64,000 bases of DNA from Diphasiastrum complanatum (lineage: Eukaryota > Streptophyta > Lycopodiopsida > Lycopodiales > Lycopodiaceae): contig MU832006.1 in assembly GCA_029204225.1 (NCBI GenBank), positions 1 to 64,000 on the forward strand, in the 5' to 3' direction. The translations under genes were made by a program, and so were the position numbers. Shown in pieces: positions 24,186-33,589 of the stretch. Position 1 is the stretch's first letter. Each line of letters opens with the position of its first letter. The notes beneath the pieces were generated by a model that was not told the DNA's origin, made no database searches, and worked only from the letters and a program-made list of their open reading frames with translations.

Positions 24186-25656
24186 CTAATCTGCTTCCGA
24201 TATTTTTTCCAATAAAAGTTGCAACTTAGATTCATGCAACAATTTTCTTCTTTCATATGGATCCAATAGCTCATAGTTTTCATGCTTACTCAGATCAATG
24301 TAAGCAGCATACACTGCAAAATGAGATGATCTGAGCATGGAATTCACTGGTCCATATCCTAAAATTTTAACCGCAATAGTTTTTTTCACAAAAATTATTT
24401 TATGCACCTTATTAAAATTATGTCCTCCAAGAAAATGAGAGAGTGCCTTGATTGCCATAATCATAGTTTCACCATGTTGATGAAACTTTGAATGGACAAC
24501 ACTTATCTCATTATTCTTGAAGGACTTTAGATAGTGCCCGAGTGCATGATCTCTTGAAAATTCTCCTGTAGAAGATCTATGTCCTCCTCGACGAATTGCG
24601 AAGTCATCAAGGAAAATTGTTTTCTAAAATGATAAAACACAAAGTAAGATCCAGTATATAATCTGACATAACAAATCTACTAGTACTTGATAAGAGAAAA
24701 ACTTACGCATTCGGCTTTGTCTTCTCTGATTACTGTCTCTCCATCAATATTATGTCCACCTTTCGATGTCAATATTGTTGGTGAATAGACAGTTGGCTGT
24801 GGAAAACCAAGTTGACTTTGGATTCTAAAAAACTCCTCCTCAGAAGGTAGATCATCTTCTTTGTTGCGCATTTCCTCCACAGCCATTTTCAAGCAATCTT
24901 TTCCTAAATAAAACTTATCATTAGTACATCGTCAACACCAGGGAGAAGATCATCAGCATCTTCATCAAGCTCTTTGCTCAAAATGAAAAGAGTCTCAGCT
25001 TCAGTGAAGTCAAAAAGATCCGATATATCCGATATTGTCAAAAAGGAATTATTATCTATATTATAAGTAGGCAAAGTGATCAAAGATTTATCAGAAGGAG
25101 AAAGGGTAGTGGGTGTTCTAGGGCCTATAAAATTAGCCCTATTTCGAACATGATCAAAATCAAAACAATCATCTAAATTAACACTCGTATCAATAAAAAA
25201 GGTATCTATATCTACAATCTTTGACTTTTCAGACTTTGTACCACTAGAAGAAGCTGCTTCAAAAGTGGAGGGCACAGAGTCTGAATCGTCAGAAATATTT
25301 AAGAAAAGAAAAAAAACAAAAGCAGACTGAAAATCAACAAATCTACATTTTTTATTATGAATTGGGCACTCATTTACAGACTTGAAATCATTATGTAACT
25401 TGGTAAACATTCTGTCAAGCTTAGCTTTGTAGATATGTTTGTCGAGTGCCACCAGGTCTGAGACCTGAATAACGGAGTACTGAGCAGGGACTTAAATCTG
25501 AGATATATCTCAGAAAATGCCTCCACACCATGGCCCTCAGTTATAGAAGGTAGAATAAAAAGAAAAAGAGAAAAAAGAGATTTAAAATAATCCAACCTAT
25601 CAGTAATACCAAATTCATTAAAAAAAAGAAAGCAAACTAAATTCAAAATTAGACAT
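24186..25656 (-). pseudogene. X gene, conserved protein of unknown function, element A
   Basis: A spliced protein with a clear homologue at 45,350-46,835. The start at 25,656 gives SLLSFF then NEF.ITDRLDYFKSLF, against SLLSKF.EFEHIEHFKSLF in B. A poly-T tract near 25,620 and a spot near 25,470 hold frameshifts. The middle part has LDRMFTKLHNDFKSVNECP and CRFVDFQSAFVFFLFL (B: LDKMYTKIFDQF...CRYLEYQTGFVFFLL), an acidic/Ser linker, then LPTYNIDNNSFLTISDISDL. After a short break comes LPSEEEFFRIQSQLGFPQP. An intron at 24,624-24,706 (GTAAGT...TTTTAG) leads to FAIRRGG, HYLKSFKNNEISVVHSK and IKALSHFLGGHNFNKVHKII...LRSSHFAVYAAYIDLS. No known catalytic motif. Divergent from the H3-like gene. Confidence 0.75.
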
Positions 25657-26236
25657 TTTAAACAAAAAGAACAAAACTGAAGTTTTAGATAACACTCTCA
25701 GGCGCAAAGCCCAGGTTAGACAAGCACATCAAGGCAACGTGTGCTCGAGAGAGATATTGGATGCTGGAGTATCGGATCCAAACGCAAGGACAAAGAGCAG
25801 AAAAGAAAAGAGTTACGAAACATGCTTGAATGCGATACCGGAGGATACAGTATCAGATCCAGGTGCATAATAGTCAACGAGACGTAATGAGGGCAAGCGG
25901 CGCGCTTGAAATCGATAACCGGCAAAGCCATCGTAAATTTGCGTGAAAATCTGAGCCGAAAAAGAACTATTTATATAAAAAAATTTGCACGTGTGGAGGA
26001 GAGACGACGGAACACATGTCGACAGGTGATTGGCCAAAGTAAATGCGCCGTACATTGAATGATTGATCTGACATCTGCCACGTGCGACAATGACACGCAT
26101 CGATATGGGATTTGGGCACGTGTCTCAGCCCACGTGTCCTCATAATTGGGTCATCATTTGTCGATACGGACATTCCACATGGTCTAATCATATGATGACA
26201 CGTGTCTCAGCCGATTTTTCACACATGCAAAAATTT
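25616..26236. repeat. Promoter/start-region direct repeat, copy 1
   Basis: Tandem with copy 2. Shared landmarks in order: AAAGAAAGCAAACT.GATTCAAA, CTCGAGAGAGATATT, GAGTATCGGATCCAA.CGCAAG, GCAAGCGGCGCGCTTGAAAT, CAGGTGATT/CTTGTGATT, AATGATTGATCTGA.ATCTG and CTCATAATTGGGT. Copy 1 is joined to the X gene body and holds the X start at 25,656. Confidence 0.85.
25968..25977 (-). promoter_or_regulatory. TATA box for the X gene
   Basis: TATATAAATA on the minus strand, about 310 bp upstream of the X start. The repeat copy 2 counterpart near 26,535 has decayed to TTTATACATA. Confidence 0.5.
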
Positions 26237-26291
26237 GCAAAAATTTATTAAAAAAAGAAAGCAAACTGGATTCAAACCCCAAGTCCGACAT
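26184..26291 (-). pseudogene. Orphan N-terminus of X created by the tandem duplication
   Basis: The minus-strand ORF from 26,291 begins MSDLGFESSLLSFFNKF, matching the X N-termini of both elements, then continues into promoter sequence of copy 1 (HVSSYD) and stops. It confirms the X start codon but cannot make X. Confidence 0.7.
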
Positions 26292-26812
26292 GCAAGACAA
26301 ATCAACGTGCACTCGAGAGAGATATTTGAAATTGGAGTATCGGATCCAAGCGCAAGAACAACGAGCAAAAAAGAAAAGGGTAGCGAGACGCGCTTGAATG
26401 AAATACTGGACGATGCAGTATTGGATCCAGGCGCATAATAGCCAACATGATGTAATGAGAGCAAGCGGCGCGCTTGAAATCGATACCTGGCAAAGGAATC
26501 GTAAATTTGCGTAAAAATCCGAGCCCAAAAAGACCTATGTATAAAGAAAATTTTGCACATGTGGATGAGAGGCGAAGGAACACGTGTCGACTTGTGATTC
26601 ACCTAATTAAATGCGTCGTACCTAGAATGATTGATCTGATATCTGGCACGTGTCGGAATGACATGCATTGATTAGGGATTCGTGCACGTGTCTCAGCCCA
26701 TGTGGCCTCATAATTGGGTTATCATTGTCAGTACGAACACTCCACGTGGTCTAATCTTCTGACGACATGTGTCTCGGCCATCTTTTCACACGTGCAAAAA
26801 TTTCGTATATAT
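26249..26812. repeat. Promoter/start-region direct repeat, copy 2
   Basis: Second copy of the block, next to the H3-like gene. It preserves an intact first stretch of the X coding region on the minus strand (ATG at 26,291, MSDLGFESSLLSFFNKF), which then runs into the repeat junction. The duplicated unit therefore comprised the promoter, leader and first codons of X. Confidence 0.85.
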
Positions 26813-26815
26813 AAA
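26806..26815 (+). promoter_or_regulatory. TATA box for the H3-like gene
   Basis: TATATATAAA, followed by a leader of about 310 bp to the ATG at 27,125. Confidence 0.6.
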
Positions 26816-26839
26816 TCCTCAGAATTTTCATTTTTTTTC

Positions 26840-27095
26840 GGAAAATTTTCACTTTTAGCTCCCGATATCGCTCTCAAGTGTGCTCTTTCATCATTCAAGA
26901 TTCCGCCCTCTCACAGTGCGCTCGAGTCCGATACCGCCTGTTGTGCAATATCGCTTTCGAACGCCCATCGCTTATTAGCAAATAATCTCTGTAGATCTTG
27001 CGCTCAAAACTGATATTCAGTGCTGATATCGATCTCAAGCGCCCTTTCATTGCAAATTTTTTTGTTTTGATCCACTTTTGTTTTGTTCAAACTTC
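26840..27095 (+). repeat. Leader array of GATATCG..TC(A)AGCGC motifs
   Basis: Diverged copies of a 16-18 bp word are spaced through the H3-gene leader: GATATCGCTCTCAAGTGTGC, CGATACCGCC, ATATCGCTTTCGAACGCCC and GATATCGATCTCAAGCGCCC. The same word occurs in the X leaders on the minus strand (ATCGATTTCAAGCGCGCC) and in element B (ATATCGGTTCTATGCGCGCC, ATATCGCTTCTCTGTGTGCC). Such spaced arrays resemble subterminal or transcript-leader binding sites of transposons. Confidence 0.5.
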
Positions 27096-27124
27096 TTTTT
27101 GTTAATTTTTTTCTTCCGAGGATG

Positions 27125-28240
27125 ATGGCCAGGACCAAATCCACCGCCCTTGCCATCAGCAATGTACAGCCATCTCATTCTCGTGTCCCCCCTAGTACTG
27201 GTCGTAGGCATGGCAGGAAGTAGGTCTGGTTGAGGGAGATAAAAAAACTCCAGAGATCAACTGAATTGTTGATCCTTAGAGCTCCTTTCGACCGATCTAT
27301 ATGGAATGTTACTCTGTCACTTGGTCTGAATGTTTGTTTTGTCGTGATAGCCATGCAGGCCTTGCAGGGTGCTGTAGAAGATTTTTTGTCCCAATTTTTT
27401 GAGGATACTTGTCTTTTGGCAGTGCATGGTAAGCGTGTCACCATTATGCTAAAGGATTTTGTCATTCTCAAAAGGCTTCCGGACAGATATTCTGGTCTGC
27501 ATGTTGATAATGCCAACACCTCCAAATACCTGCCTCTAGATAGAACCGACGTGCCTACTACCTCTAGGAGGAAGAAAAAGCAGGCTGTCCCAAAGAAGGC
27601 TAGATCTCGAAGGCCAGCCGCTTCCCTTCCTCCTAGACGTATCCCAGCCAAAAGACCCCGTGTTTTCCTGAGCTCTGAGCCAGATGCTGGAGAATCAGAC
27701 GTAGATTGAAAATCTTGTCCTAGTCCTCCTCATGTTATTTGTCCAGCTCCTCAGCAGGTTTCATCACCAAAAGTGTTGATTACCCAAGAGGAGCTAGACA
27801 AAATAATAGAGAAATTTGTAAATATTGTTTTCACTTCTCTTTCTGCTCTTGTACAGGAGAATTCCATATGATCCAGCCCAGGTTTTTTTTATTCTGAACA
27901 TTATAATCAATATGAGGCCTACCTAGCTAACAAAATTGATCTTCTCGGCAATTTTTTTGATTTTTTTCTTCCAGATACACGTAGAAGCTTTAGATTAGGT
28001 CCCAAATTTTGTGTTGAGCTAAAAGAAAAGACCTCAAAAATTTCAGATGCAATAGTAGAGGCCGGAGTTTTTTTTTTGTAGAATAGTATATGTTTCGATT
28101 CCCATGGTACAGTTTTTGTAGTTAGTCCATTTTTCATGGGAGCGGTAAAGGCGAAAAAAGCCAATTTTGAGAAGGCTGTCTATTTTATCGAGTGTAGTCC
28201 TTTGGCAAAATTTTATTTGATTCCATATGAAAATAAGTAA
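27125..28240 (+). pseudogene. Histone H3-like protein with a long C-terminal extension (nonsense-mutated)
   Basis: One uninterrupted frame of 371 codons with four nonsense codons and no frameshift: TAG 27,221, TGA 27,707, TGA 27,869 and TAG 28,079. Residues 1-8 are MARTKSTA, as in H3. The tail is about 13 residues shorter than in canonical H3 and lacks the usual K9/K14/K27 contexts. The fold region reads LREIKKLQRSTELLI, then ALQGAVEDFLSQFFEDT and HGKRVTIMLKD, matching the H3 alphaN, alpha2 and alpha3 helices. Loop 1 keeps canonical length, so it lacks the CENH3-type insertion. Beyond the fold come basic NLS-like runs (SRRKKK, AKRPR) and a domain of about 180 residues I do not recognise. The stop overlaps a donor-like GTAAGA (28,237), so a further exon (perhaps the Ulp1-like part) may have been joined. 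Confidence 0.8.
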
Positions 28241-28499
28241 GAATTGCTCGTTTGTTTTTGTTGTTTTAATTTGGATTGTTGCATGTCTGATTGCTTTAAT
28301 AAGAACAGAACTTTTTCATAAATATGAATTTAACGATATTTGTATCTTGGTTGTTGTAGTTGGCATTAGAGCCTACATATTTTTTTTGTAAAGATAAATA
28401 AGGAGGGAGTATCAAATTTTCTATGTGTAAAATTAAACTAAGATGCAAATACACATAGAGAATTTGATTCTCTATTTCATGATGCCGTTCGGAAAATAC

Positions 28500-29274
28500 T
28501 GTAGTGCAAGCATCCCAAAGGGAGCAGGGAACCACGACTTAGCTTTCCAGCCTTCAACTCTTGCCATCCAAACCCACTTGACATACAAGCAACCAACTCG
28601 CCAACAACGATCAGAATTAACCAACTTGAAGTTCCGGAAACCAACATTGAGATCCAACCTGGCGCCATGCCCGATCGGGGGTCCCGATGTGGGTGACTTC
28701 CCTCCAAGCAAGTCGCCCGACATATATCAATCTTAACCAACTCGAAGCTTCGTTACAAACGAGTAACATCCATTCCAAGCAGGCGGTCTGACTTACATCA
28801 TACTTAACCAACTGAAAGCTTCGTCACGAGCGCTGGAAGCCAACTTGGCGCCACGCCAGACTGGACAGCCATAAACAGGTAACTTCCACCCAAGCAAGCC
28901 ATCCAACTCAGCCGACAGGTTAGAGCCCGTTTCCCAAGAGCTTAACCCATTCACGTTCATGCAAGAAACACTCAGAACCACAAGCCGTAACAAATATGGA
29001 GACAACCAATTCCTGGACCAAATAGTCCCGACAGCATACCGCTGGCACCACGGACCGAATGGTCCTGAAGGCATACCGCTGGCGTCTCGGGATACGACCC
29101 TCAGCTATGTGCCAACTTAAAAATTTTGAAGCGGCCTTACAACTGGCGCTTTTACCGAACACTGAAACCTAGAAGGTAATCAGAGTCAGTTTGAGAAAAA
29201 TCCCACTTTATTGATAAATCTAAGAAGGTTACATTTCAAGTGTGTGACCGACCCTAGTCTCCGGGGCGCTAGCA
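28500..29274 (-). repeat. 3' LTR of the LARD-like element
   Basis: Starts TGTAGTGCAAGCATCCC and ends CGGGGCGCTAGCA. It is the same length as the right LTR and visibly similar throughout, with scattered differences. Confidence 0.85.
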
Positions 29275-29664
29275 TGCCAAGCTCTTTGTTTGGGAAAAGC
29301 GTAGATCTTATATCGCTTTCGTAAAACCCAAGAACCTTATTAATTGGTGACAGAGGCCTTTCTTTGAAATGTTCGCCCCTGTCGCTTCTGAATTTCGACT
29401 TTGGAACTCCTTTGAGCTCCTGATTTGTCCTTGATGCACTTTGTGTTGAGTTCCCTGAGCTCCAGATTTGATCAGTTCTGCACGGGTATCAAGGTTCCCT
29501 GAGCCAAAGGATTTATCGTTTGATTGCCCACTTTATGGTCCACTCCGTGCCTTGTTGCTTCTGCACCTTGATTTCTCTCCTTTGTCCCAGCCTGATCTTG
29601 ATACATTTTCTTCTTGGCTCTTTAAGGTAGGCAAAGATTGAGTACTCCACAATGCACCTCTCAC

Positions 29665-30030
29665 TTAGCTTGAAGTAGCTCTTTGAATCAGCCCAAATGT
29701 AACCATTGACCTCGTGGAAAGCCAAAGGGTCGCACCAGTTTGATCCGCATACGAACTATCTCTTCGCGTTTGTTTGAAGCACCATGTCCGTCGCGCAAAA
29801 CTTGACTTTCACAATTCTATCACTGGTCAGTTGCCTCACAGTCAAAACAAGAAGTGTACATCGAGCTTGACTTCAAGTAGCTCTCTTTGATTCAGACCCA
29901 GAGTTTGCACTAGTCCGATCTCAACGCGAACTGAACCTTAGCGTCCGTTCGAAATACCAAGTCTCTCATGCAAGATTCAACTTTCACAGTTCCTTCATTG
30001 ATCAGCTGCCTTACACGTAACACAAGCCAG
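29665..30030. repeat. Internal tandem duplication in the LARD-like element
   Basis: Two diverged units of about 190 bp begin with CTTGAAGTAGCTCT / CTTCAAGTAGCTCT and share TTGACTTTCACA / TTCAACTTTCACA and CAGTTGCCTCACA / CAGCTGCCTTACA. Confidence 0.6.
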
Positions 30031-30552
30031 CGCACTCATATGTTTCCTCATCATTGCTGGTCCAGAGAAAGCCTATAACAAGCCTTCCTTTCCACAACAA
30101 AAACTTGTCAACTTATTAGGTCCAAAGTTCGCCAGTCTCCTCATGTGAGTATGGCTAGATCACCTTGAATTTGCCCCCATTTTGATCAACTTTCATTCAA
30201 AATTTGCCCCAAGAGAGAGGTGTGTGTGATAGTTCCCCTCCACTTATAAAATCAGCTGATCGGACTTACAGTAGAGTTCTTCGGTCAAAAAGCCTTTCCA
30301 ACACTTTGCTTCCCATCTGTTAGGATTATGGCTCGATCCAACTTGTTGCCAATCTCTGAAGAGGACCCTAGTCTTTCCCCTTTGGGAAAAACCCAACTGA
30401 TACTGGATATCACCCATGCTCAGTGAGTTTCAGCTCCGAAGGTGGCCGTCCCAAAATGAAGACCAACTACTCCATAAAAGATCTCCCCTGAAATTGCCCT
30501 TTCCAATTTTTGACTTCCTGCTTGCGTCTGGTGGGCGTTGTCGCAAATTAAA

Positions 30553-30714
30553 CTAACCCAAGAAACAGGCTAGCCATCCATCCTTTGCAAACATTGAGTC
30601 GTTTCGTTGCCGTTCACGTGCAAGTACTTGAACTGCAAATCCGCCCCACAGATTCTGTAGTCCTCTTTGTTTGATGGTATCAGCCTTCAAAAGAAAGGTT
30701 CCTTCTCGAGCCAT
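30553..30714 (-). CDS. Short ORF of unknown function in the LARD-like element
   Basis: A 53-codon frame from ATG 30,714 (MAREGTFLLKADTIKQRGL) to a stop at 30,553. It lies where gag would begin. It resembles nothing I know and may be chance. Confidence 0.2.
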   Translation of the reverse strand: MAREGTFLLKADTIKQRGLQNLWGGFAVQVLARERQRNDSMFAKDGWLACFLG

Positions 30715-30845
30715 CAGCTCCTTGTATCACAAGCAATCATGCAAACCAGGCAAAGCACGAGTACTAAGACTCACCACGAATACATACAAGTAAGGCACTC
30801 AGGCAAGTTTACTAACAAGTAACAAAGACAAGGTCCCCCTTTGAG

Positions 30846-31385
30846 ATGGTCCTGCCAACGGACCTTTGCCTGGCTGCGCCCATACAAATCGATCACAAAA
30901 TCAGCCCACATAGGACACCTCTCCAACTATCCATGCTTTCACCATTAAGCAGCACATTGCCTCAGTCACGCCCCACCACTTTTTGGTCGATAACCCTTAT
31001 AGCTAAACGATCGGCAGCTATCCCGCACCGACAGCTAACCACCCGTGCTACACCCGAATTCGAGCAGCATCTCTGTATCAATGGTTAGCCCGTATAGTTC
31101 GAATATGTCGCCCTGCACCCCACAAGGTACAGACCGTGCTTTCACCTACCTAGACAGCACTTTGCCTCATCCGTCCTACGTGCAGACAGTGCCAGGCCCG
31201 AACCGCGAGAACTGACCGTGCTTACACCTCAAGGGCAGCACCTTGACTCATCAAGTCCCCCGTTCTGTCGACCACCCCGACCGTGGAGGCACCCGTGCTT
31301 ACACTATGGGCAGCACCTTGCACAACAGTTGTCTTGATGAATCCCAAACAGTGGCCATTTCCGTGAGATCCGCATAGCTGACCGG
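30846..31385 (-). repeat. Gypsy leader segment, inverted copy of 61,046-61,545
   Basis: Plus-strand text such as GACCGTGCTTTCACCTACC, ATTCGAGCAGCATCTCTGTA and TTTTGGTCGATA is the reverse complement of sequence around 61,280, 61,345 and 61,435. Both segments lie between an LTR and the coding region. Confidence 0.85.
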
Positions 31386-31391
31386 CCAGTC

Positions 31392-31404
31392 GGCTCTGAT
31401 ACCA
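31392..31404 (-). other. Primer-binding site of the LARD-like element
   Basis: TGGTATCAGAGCC on the minus strand, two bases from the LTR end. It sets the element's orientation. Confidence 0.8.
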
Positions 31405-31406
31405 CA

Positions 31407-32181
31407 TGTAGCGCAGGCATCCCAAAGAGAAACGGGAACTACAACTTAGCTTCCCAGCCTTCAACTCTTGCCATCCAAACCCACTTGACATACAAGCAGC
31501 CAACTCGCCAACAACGATCAGACTTAACCAACTTGAAGTTCCGAAAACCAACATTGAGATCCAATATGGCACCATGCCCGATCGGGGGTCCTGATGTGGG
31601 TGACTTCCCTCCACACAAGCCGCCCGACATACATCAAACTTAACCAACTCGAAGCTTTGTTACAAACAAGTAACATCCATTCCAAGCAAGCGGTCTGACT
31701 TACATCATACTTAACCAACTGAAAGCTTCGTCACGAGCGTTGGAAGCCAACCTGGCGCCACGCCAGATTGGATAGTCATAAACAGGTAACTTCCACCCAA
31801 GCAAGCCATCCAACTCAGCCGACAAGTTAGAGCCCATTTCCAAAGAGCTTAACCCATTCACGTTCATGCAAGGAACACTCAAAACCACAAGTCGCGACAG
31901 ATATGGAGACAACCAGTTCCTGGACCAAATGGTCCCGACAGCATACCACTAGCGTCATGGACCAGATGGTCCTGACGGCATACCACTGGCATCCCGGGAT
32001 ACGACCCTCAACTATGTGCCAACTTAAAAATTTTGAAGCGGCCTTACAACTGGCGCTTTTACCGAACACTGAAACCCAAAAGGTAATCAGAGTCAGTTTG
32101 AGGAAAATCCCATTTTATTGATAAATATGAGAAGGTTATATTTCAAGTGTGTGACCGACCCTAGTCTCCGGGGCGCTAGCA
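31407..32181 (-). repeat. 5' LTR of the LARD-like element
   Basis: 775 bp, TGTAGCGCAGG...GCTAGCA. Pairs with 28,500-29,274. Confidence 0.85.
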
Positions 32182-32186
32182 TGCCA

Positions 32187-32612
32187 AGGCGAGAGCCATG
32201 ACAACATTCTAGCAAGGGAGGCTGAGACTTGGTTGGAGCTCGTCCTAAGTCGCAACCCGCACTCCCCTACAGTATTGGTGGGATTCGACACCCCGCCTCA
32301 TACCAAGCACTCTACCCAGGCTGGTAAAGCACTTTTTTCTCTCTCTAGAATTTTCTCTCTCTAGAAAGTTATTTTCTCTCTCTAGATCTTATTGATAACC
32401 AGGCTTCCTTCAATCATGCCTAGATCGTGTGAGGTGATTGCACATCGATCTGAGCTCTCTGGACTTCGCTAGAACCGATCAAAGATTTTCAGCCATAGAT
32501 TCTGGTCACAGTGGTGCCGGGAGCGGCGCCGGTGCCGTTGGCGCCGGGAGCAGTAGGGGCGCTGCTGGCACCGGGGACAATGTTGGCGCCAGTGGCGCCG
32601 AAGTAAAGCTTG
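32187..32612 (+). pseudogene. Copia leader and Gly/Ala-rich gag N-terminus, fused to the Ulp1-like exon
   Basis: TCTCTCTAGA-type repeats (32,338-32,386) and a frame with GHSGAGSGAGAVGAGSS and NVGASGA match the leader and gag start at 7980-8230. The frame continues without a stop into the protease-like exon at about 32,613, so Copia sequence is now fused to element A sequence. No gag core is present. Confidence 0.5.
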
Positions 32613-33355
32613 TAAAGGTAGCTTTACAAAAAATACCGACAACGGCAACTTCAATTGGAGATATAACCATTAAATCTCTCAAGGTATATTGAATTTATCT
32701 CTGATATGCACGTATTCCTTTTTTAATTCAAATGTATCGTCATAGCATAAATTAAATTTTGACCATAATATTACTAATTTTCATTCTATATATGCAGTGT
32801 GTACAGCAAAATGATGCTTTTAGTTGTGCATGGTTCGTCCTGTACAATACGAAGCTATTTTTTGAATGGTATAATTTACAAATGGATGTAGATATTGAAA
32901 AGGTAAAATTCTTTTCATTGTAGTTCATTTCATTCTGATTCATATTTTACTACTATCATTGATTGCAATTTGCTGATTCTTGTATTTTGTGATGACAGTT
33001 CACTCTTGAGCTGTATACTCCTGATAATGTATATAGATTTCGGCAAGAGTTGATCAAAACCTTTGCCCAATATAGTGTAAGCATTGCACCTGCAATTGAG
33101 GGCCCTCAAAAGGAAGTTGCTCCTGCCTTAACAGCCTTTCAGGTTGTTCAGGATGCAGATCTTATATTATATGATCAAAAAAGAATAAAAGTCCTTCCTA
33201 ATACAAAGGAAGGCAATTTTGTAGCAGATATTCCTCTTGCCTTAAAAGGCATTGAGGCCCTTCCTGAAACAGAGGAGGGCGAGATTATAGAAAGAGCTGT
33301 TGCTTTATCAGTTCCTAATACTAATATAGAAAATATAGAAAAATTGATAAAATAG
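32613..33355 (+). pseudogene. Ulp1/C48-like cysteine protease C-terminal exons, element A
   Basis: Three exons with phase-0 GT..AG introns at 32,684-32,797 and 32,903-32,998. Exon 2 encodes CVQQNDAFSCAWFVLYN and FFEWYNLQMDVDIEK. The Gln followed by a Cys and FVL fits the oxyanion Gln and nucleophile Cys region of Ulp1/SENP (C48) proteases, which cleave SUMO-like modifiers. Exon 3 starts FTLELYTPDNVYRFRQELI, then has imperfect repeats containing LPNTKEG and LPETEEG, and stops at 33,355. The His and Asp of the triad would lie upstream and are missing, so it is a 3' remnant. Element B holds the same exons at 44,690-44,335. It is probably the tail of the H3-like gene. Confidence 0.6.
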
Positions 33356-33589
33356 AGATCTATTTGTAAATAGATAGACATAAACAAAAAATACAATCAT
33401 TTTACTTGTAAACAACCCGTTTATGGATTTTTTTTATTGATATCATAATAGATTCTTACAATCAGCTTGTGTCCATAGTCTAATAATGGAATGCAATTTT
33501 TCTAGAATGATAAAAAGACATTGGCATGTATTTGTTGATAGTGAATCTCAATGTTTTTCCATAAGTTGGATTGTTTCGCCAATATTTCT

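Larger units (their letters stand above)
25657..27124. promoter_or_regulatory. Divergent promoter between X and the H3-like gene
   Basis: Two start sites face away from each other. The region contains many CACGTG, ACACGTGT and ACATGTG motifs (for example CACGTG at 25,988-25,993 and further copies around 26,080-26,210 and 26,645-26,795). These are the core bound by plant bZIP and bHLH factors (G-box/ABRE type). The same kind of motifs fill the equivalent divergent interval in element B, so they are likely functional parts of the element. Confidence 0.6.
28500..32186 (-). mobile_element. Non-autonomous LTR retrotransposon (LARD-like) inserted in element A
   Basis: Two direct LTRs of 775 bp (28,500-29,274 and 31,407-32,181) flank about 2.1 kb without pol domains. 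Orientation is minus: next to the right LTR lies TGGTATCAGAGCCG on the minus strand, the initiator-Met primer site. Its leader (30,846-31,385) is an inverted homologue of 61,046-61,545, upstream of the Gypsy pol at the window end, so it belongs with that Gypsy type. The bases after both LTRs (TGCCAAG) agree, so the true right boundary could be about 32,186. No matching 5-bp target duplication is seen. Confidence 0.8.

Noticed and set aside
27125-28240. CENH3 (centromeric H3)
   Set aside because: Loop 1 between the alpha1 and alpha2 helices has the canonical length, without the CENH3-type insertion, and the tail is short.
32187-32320. tRNA-like or Gypsy primer site in TTGGTGGGATTCGAC near 32,276
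   Set aside because: It resembles the T-arm complement of a tRNA, but the spacing is wrong for a primer site and no LTR end precedes it.
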